Shown: positions 5,599-7,947 of the stretch, one piece after another
Layout of the letters: every line of letters begins with the position of its first letter
Numbering within the stretch: position 1 is the first letter of the stretch
NCBI GenBank assembly: GCA_023426275.1
Contig: JAFABC010000120.1
Span: 1-7,947, forward strand
Source of the DNA: Pseudomonadota bacterium
GTDB taxonomy: Bacteria > Desulfobacterota > Desulfovibrionia > Desulfovibrionales > Desulfovibrionaceae
DNA length: 7,947 nt
Reading direction: 5' to 3'
Made by a program: the position numbers and the translations under genes
Notes under the pieces: model-generated
Databases searched by the model: none
What the model was told of the DNA's origin: nothing
Seen by the model: the letters and a program-made list of their open reading frames with translations, nothing else

Positions 5599-6989
5599 CC
5601 CCGCGCGAAACCATTCCCCTGCGGCCCCGGCAGGCCCTGGCCCTGGTGGCCATCCTGGCCGTCGCCGTTTTCATGCTGGTGTGCGAAGCCCACGGCCGGA
5701 CCATGGAGAGTGCCGCCGCCGTCATCCTCCTGTGCATCGGCCTGTGGGCCACCGGCTGGCTGCCGGGCTGGCTGACCGGGCTGGTCTTTTTCTCCCTGTG
5801 CATGGCCGCCCACGTGGCCCCGGCCGCCGACGTGTTCGCCGGCTTCGCCTCCTCGGCCACCTGGCTGGTGCTCTCGGGGCTGATCATCGGGGCCTCCATC
5901 CGCCACACCGGACTCGGCGACCGGCTGGCCGCCCGGCTGGCCCCGCACATCGGCCAATCCTTCGGCCGGGCCATCGCCCTGGTGGCCGCAAGCAGCGCCG
6001 CCCTGGCCTTTGCCATGCCCTCCTCCCTGGGCCGGGTCATGCTGCTGCTGCCCATCCTGCGGGCCCTGGCCGACCGCCTGGGCTACCCGGAAGAAAGCAG
6101 GGGACGCCGGGGCATCATCCTGGCCGGCGTGCTCGGCACGTTCCTGCCGGCCTTTGCCGTGCTCCCGGCCAACATCCCCAACAACGTCTTCGTGGGCACG
6201 GTGGAAGCCGTCCTTGGCGCGTCGCCGCGCTACGGCGCCTATCTGCTCCTGCACTTTCCCGTGCTCGGCCTGCTCAAGCTCGCCGTCCTCATCGCCCTGC
6301 TCATCCGGCTCTTTCGCGACACCCCGGTCCGGGACGCGGCCGCCGCCCCGGCTCCGGCCGCCGGACTCACGCCCCCGGAACGCCATCTGGCCGCAGTGCT
6401 GTGCCTCGCCATCGGCCTGTGGGCCACGGACGGCTGGCACGGCATCTCCGCCGCCTGGATCGGCATGCCCGTGGCCGTGTGGTGCCTGTTCCCGGGCAGC
6501 GGGCTGCTCGGGAAAAACCCCTTCGCCGCCATGAAGCTGGAACCGGTCTTCTACGTGGCCGGCATCGTCAGCCTGGGCGTGCTGGCCGACCACAGCGGCC
6601 TGGGAGCCCGGGTGGCCAACTGGGCCGTTTCCGTGCTCCCGCTGGCCCCCAACGCGCCGGCCGCCAATTTCGGCATCCTGACCGGCCTGTCCTCGCTGCT
6701 CGGGCTCGTGGTCACCCTGCCCGGGGTCGCGCCTGTGCTCACGCCGCTGATCCCCTCCCTGTCCGCCGCCACGCACTGGCCGCCCCTGGCCGTGGCCATG
6801 ACGCAGGTCGTGGGTTTTTCCACGGTGCTGCTGCCCTATCAGGCCCCGCCGCTGGTCGTGGCCATCCAATCCGGCGGCGTCGCGGCCAGGGACGTGACGC
6901 GCGTGTGCCTGCTGCTGGCCGGCCTCACCATCGCGTTGCTGTGGCCGCTCGATTATCTGTGGTGGGTGGCGCTGGGCTGGATCGGCTGA
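5583..6989 (+). CDS. SLC13/DASS-like anion permease
   Basis: This 468-residue polytopic membrane protein is predicted by eye to have about 11-13 hydrophobic segments, starting at residues 17-34. Patterns typical of the SLC13 (divalent anion:Na+ symporter) and related ion-transporter families are GFASSATWLVLSGLIIGASI followed by RHTGLGDRLA (87-116), MPSSLGRVMLLLPI (145-158), LPANIPNN (194-201), GVAPVLTPL (381-389) and LLPYQAPPLV (416-425). The two halves show the usual re-entrant-hairpin logic: the MPSS-G-R and GVAP-T motifs sit where the substrate and Na+ sites lie in the family, though the classical SNT motif is not seen. A hydrophilic loop (about 243-266, Ala/Pro-rich) separates the halves. 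The start is the ATG at 5583, with GGAGG at 5571-5575, 7 nt upstream. It overlaps the PadR gene by 16 bp, which implies translational coupling and makes it the likely target of that repressor. Substrates in the family include sulfate, dicarboxylates and citrate; the sequence does not allow a choice. Confidence 0.85.
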   Translation: MPEEVTPRETIPLRPRQALALVAILAVAVFMLVCEAHGRTMESAAAVILLCIGLWATGWLPGWLTGLVFFSLCMAAHVAPAADVFAGFASSATWLVLSGLIIGASIRHTGLGDRLAARLAPHIGQSFGRAIALVAASSAALAFAMPSSLGRVMLLLPILRALADRLGYPEESRGRRGIILAGVLGTFLPAFAVLPANIPNNVFVGTVEAVLGASPRYGAYLLLHFPVLGLLKLAVLIALLIRLFRDTPVRDAAAAPAPAAGLTPPERHLAAVLCLAIGLWATDGWHGISAAWIGMPVAVWCLFPGSGLLGKNPFAAMKLEPVFYVAGIVSLGVLADHSGLGARVANWAVSVLPLAPNAPAANFGILTGLSSLLGLVVTLPGVAPVLTPLIPSLSAATHWPPLAVAMTQVVGFSTVLLPYQAPPLVVAIQSGGVAARDVTRVCLLLAGLTIALLWPLDYLWWVALGWIG

Positions 6990-7048
6990 GCACGCCCCGG
7001 CCGCGCCCATGCCTTGCCAAGCGCACGGCCAAAGGATACCCAGCAAAC

Positions 7049-7070
7049 AGGATCAATCCTTGTCAGGGAG
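7049..7070 (+). promoter_or_regulatory. Leader palindrome and ribosome-binding site of the Cys-containing hypothetical gene
   Basis: AGGAT-CA-ATCCT (7049-7060) is a perfect short palindrome. It lies just ahead of the AGGGAG ribosome-binding site (7065-7070), which is 8 nt from the ATG at 7079. The ribosome site supports this start. The palindrome may be an operator or a chance repeat. A TTGCCA at 7014 with TACCCA at 7037 is a poor promoter candidate. Confidence 0.3.
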
Positions 7071-7078
7071 CAGACACG

Positions 7079-7837
7079 ATGGGAAACGACTTCGCCGACG
7101 ACCTCAAGCAGGAACTGCTGACGGAAATGGCGGACAACTTCTTTTCCCGCCGTCACAACCTGGATGAACGCCTGGAATCCTTCTCCGGCCTGCGCGAGAA
7201 AGTCGCGCGGCAGGGAGAGCTCGCCCTGGCCCGGTGGCGCGCCTTCCGCAAATTGTTGCTGGCCACCCCCGAAACGGACCGGTTCCTGGCCAGCCTCGGC
7301 TACGACGTCGCCGCCTTGGAAGCCTTCCCGGACAACGACGTGCTGCACCCCCGCTTCCGCCAGCCCCTGGCCCTGACCGCCCGGGCCCGCTACCGCCGGA
7401 CCGTGCGCCTCGCCTACGAGGATTTGCGCCGGGAACTCGAACTCTACAACGAGGGCCGGTTCATCCCCGATCCCCGCGATTCCCGCCGCAAGGCCCGCGT
7501 GCCGGGCTTCGACCACCTGATGGATGTCGCCCGGAAACTCAACGAGGAAATCAACAGCGTCAACAGCTGCCAGTGCCCCTCGGACATGCTGCGCTTCACC
7601 AAATCCCTGGACCCGGTGCGTATGGAGCAGGAAAGCGCCTGCGGCGGCGTCGGCAACGCCTGCCTCCTCAACGAGGAGCTGGCCTACACCCGCCTCGACC
7701 TGGACGGCCTGAACGTGCCGCGACTCCCCACGCCGCCGCCCCTGGACACCGTCGAGGACACCCTCGACGCCCTGGCCGACGCCCTCTTCGCCACCCAGCC
7801 CGAAGCCGTCAAAGCCATCCAGGCCGCGCAGAAATAA
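7079..7837 (+). CDS. Conserved hypothetical protein with clustered cysteines
   Basis: I do not recognise a family. The 252-residue protein has no signal peptide or membrane segment and is rich in charged residues, so it is probably cytoplasmic. Residues 1-165 are predicted mostly helical, with a basic stretch at 101-140 (RARYRRTVR, RDSRRKAR). A Cys-containing segment follows: C164 and C166 (SCQCPSD), then C188 and C195 (ACGGVGNACLLNEE). The C-x-C plus C-x6-C arrangement could bind a metal such as zinc or an Fe-S cluster, but this is inference. A Pro-rich hinge (RLPTPPPLDT, 215-224) leads to a final helix. The start is set by AGGGAG at 7065-7070, 8 nt before the ATG. The gene lies 89 bp after the permease on the same strand; no strong terminator is seen between them, so read-through from the padR operon is possible. 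A GC-rich palindrome follows the stop codon. Confidence 0.8.
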   Translation: MGNDFADDLKQELLTEMADNFFSRRHNLDERLESFSGLREKVARQGELALARWRAFRKLLLATPETDRFLASLGYDVAALEAFPDNDVLHPRFRQPLALTARARYRRTVRLAYEDLRRELELYNEGRFIPDPRDSRRKARVPGFDHLMDVARKLNEEINSVNSCQCPSDMLRFTKSLDPVRMEQESACGGVGNACLLNEELAYTRLDLDGLNVPRLPTPPPLDTVEDTLDALADALFATQPEAVKAIQAAQK

Positions 7838-7856
7838 GACGGGAAAAGAAAAGGAA

Positions 7857-7900
7857 AGATGCCTCCGGCGGCCGGGGGGCATCATGCCCCCCGGGCCCCC
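7857..7900. terminator. GC-rich palindrome after the last gene (terminator or dispersed intergenic repeat)
   Basis: A perfect 23-bp palindrome occupies 7872-7894: an 11-base arm (CCGGGGGGCAT), a single central C, and its exact complement. It is preceded by GATGCCTCCGGCGGC (7858-7872) and followed by GGGCCCCC. There is only a poor T-run (TAGTTCTTT, 7905-7913), so intrinsic termination would be imperfect. From memory, similar elements beginning GATGCCTCCGGCGGC with a G6/C6 hairpin recur between genes in Desulfovibrio genomes, which suggests a dispersed REP-like repeat that also stops transcription; this was not checked here. Confidence 0.5.
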
Positions 7901-7916
7901 TCGATAGTTCTTTGGC

Positions 7917-7940
7917 GGTGCGAAGCGACGCTGGCGCACC
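7917..7940. repeat. Inverted repeat near the right edge
   Basis: GGTGCG (7917-7922) and CGCACC (7935-7940) are exact complements. They enclose a smaller palindrome, AGCG-A-CGCT (7924-7932). This stem-loop lies 22 bp after the GC-rich palindrome and may be part of the same intergenic repeat block. No gene is seen in 7838-7947. Confidence 0.35.
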
Positions 7941-7947
7941 TTGTCGG

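Noticed and set aside
5490..7046. 518-codon open frame on the minus strand opposite the permease
   Set aside because: Its composition is Gly/Gln/His/Arg-rich with no recognisable motif, as expected for the antisense of a GC-rich gene; the opposite strand encodes a clear membrane protein with good ribosome sites.
5681..7078. Upstream in-frame extension (466 codons) of the Cys-containing hypothetical gene
   Set aside because: It overlaps the permease in another frame and is Arg/Pro/Gly-rich; the ATG at 7079 has a good ribosome-binding site.
1..7947. CRISPR array, tRNA, rRNA, insertion sequence or prophage signs
   Set aside because: No regularly spaced direct repeats, no tRNA-like cloverleaf, no rRNA-like stretch and no transposase or integrase motif was seen; the ACAG/CTGT series is far too short for CRISPR.

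Overview
The window is very GC-rich and gene-dense. Its codon use, protein types and GC-rich intergenic hairpin near the right edge suggest a Desulfovibrio-like sulfate reducer (Desulfovibrionaceae, perhaps the Solidesulfovibrio group). The protein types are a REC-only regulator, a stand-alone relative of the SelD-fused oxidoreductase, a PEP/pyruvate-binding protein without a TIM barrel, and an SLC13-type permease. This placement comes from recognising families, not from a database search.

Layout, left to right. (1) 3-581 (+): 3' part of a gene for a small envelope-type protein with a BamE/SmpA-like C-terminal half; its start probably lies outside the window. (2) 683-1096 (+): a single-domain response regulator with a complete phosphorylation site, preceded by a candidate sigma70-type promoter. 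(3) 1179-2393 (+): a two-Rossmann-fold FAD/NAD(P) oxidoreductase like the N-terminal half of SelD fusions, here without SelD and with a Pro/Gly/charged insert. (4) 2356-5076 (-): a large phosphotransferase-like protein with an ATP-grasp domain and a swivelling phospho-His domain, but with an uncharacterised C-terminal domain where PEP synthase has its PEP/pyruvate barrel. Genes 3 and 4 converge and overlap by 38 bp. (5) 5077-5205: a relatively AT-rich divergent control region rich in palindromes. (6) 5206-5598 (+): a small PadR-type repressor, overlapping by 16 bp (7) 5583-6989 (+), an SLC13/DASS-like polytopic permease. (8) 7079-7837 (+): an unrecognised soluble protein with four clustered cysteines. 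(9) 7838-7947: no gene, but a perfect GC-rich 23-bp palindrome and a second stem-loop, probably terminator or intergenic repeat.

The most coherent unit is the centre-right block. The PadR repressor and permease form a translationally coupled operon, divergent from the PEP-synthase-like gene. The repressor promoter is overlaid by a regular run of ACAG/CTGT half-sites (two ACAG-N4-CTGT palindromes 17 bp apart plus one further half-site). The opposite promoter is overlaid by a different 19-bp palindrome that covers its -10 box and spacer. This suggests that PadR controls its own operon and perhaps the divergent gene, which would link uptake of an unidentified anion to an unidentified phosphotransfer reaction. 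That link is inferred from layout; neither the substrate nor the phosphate acceptor can be read from the sequence.
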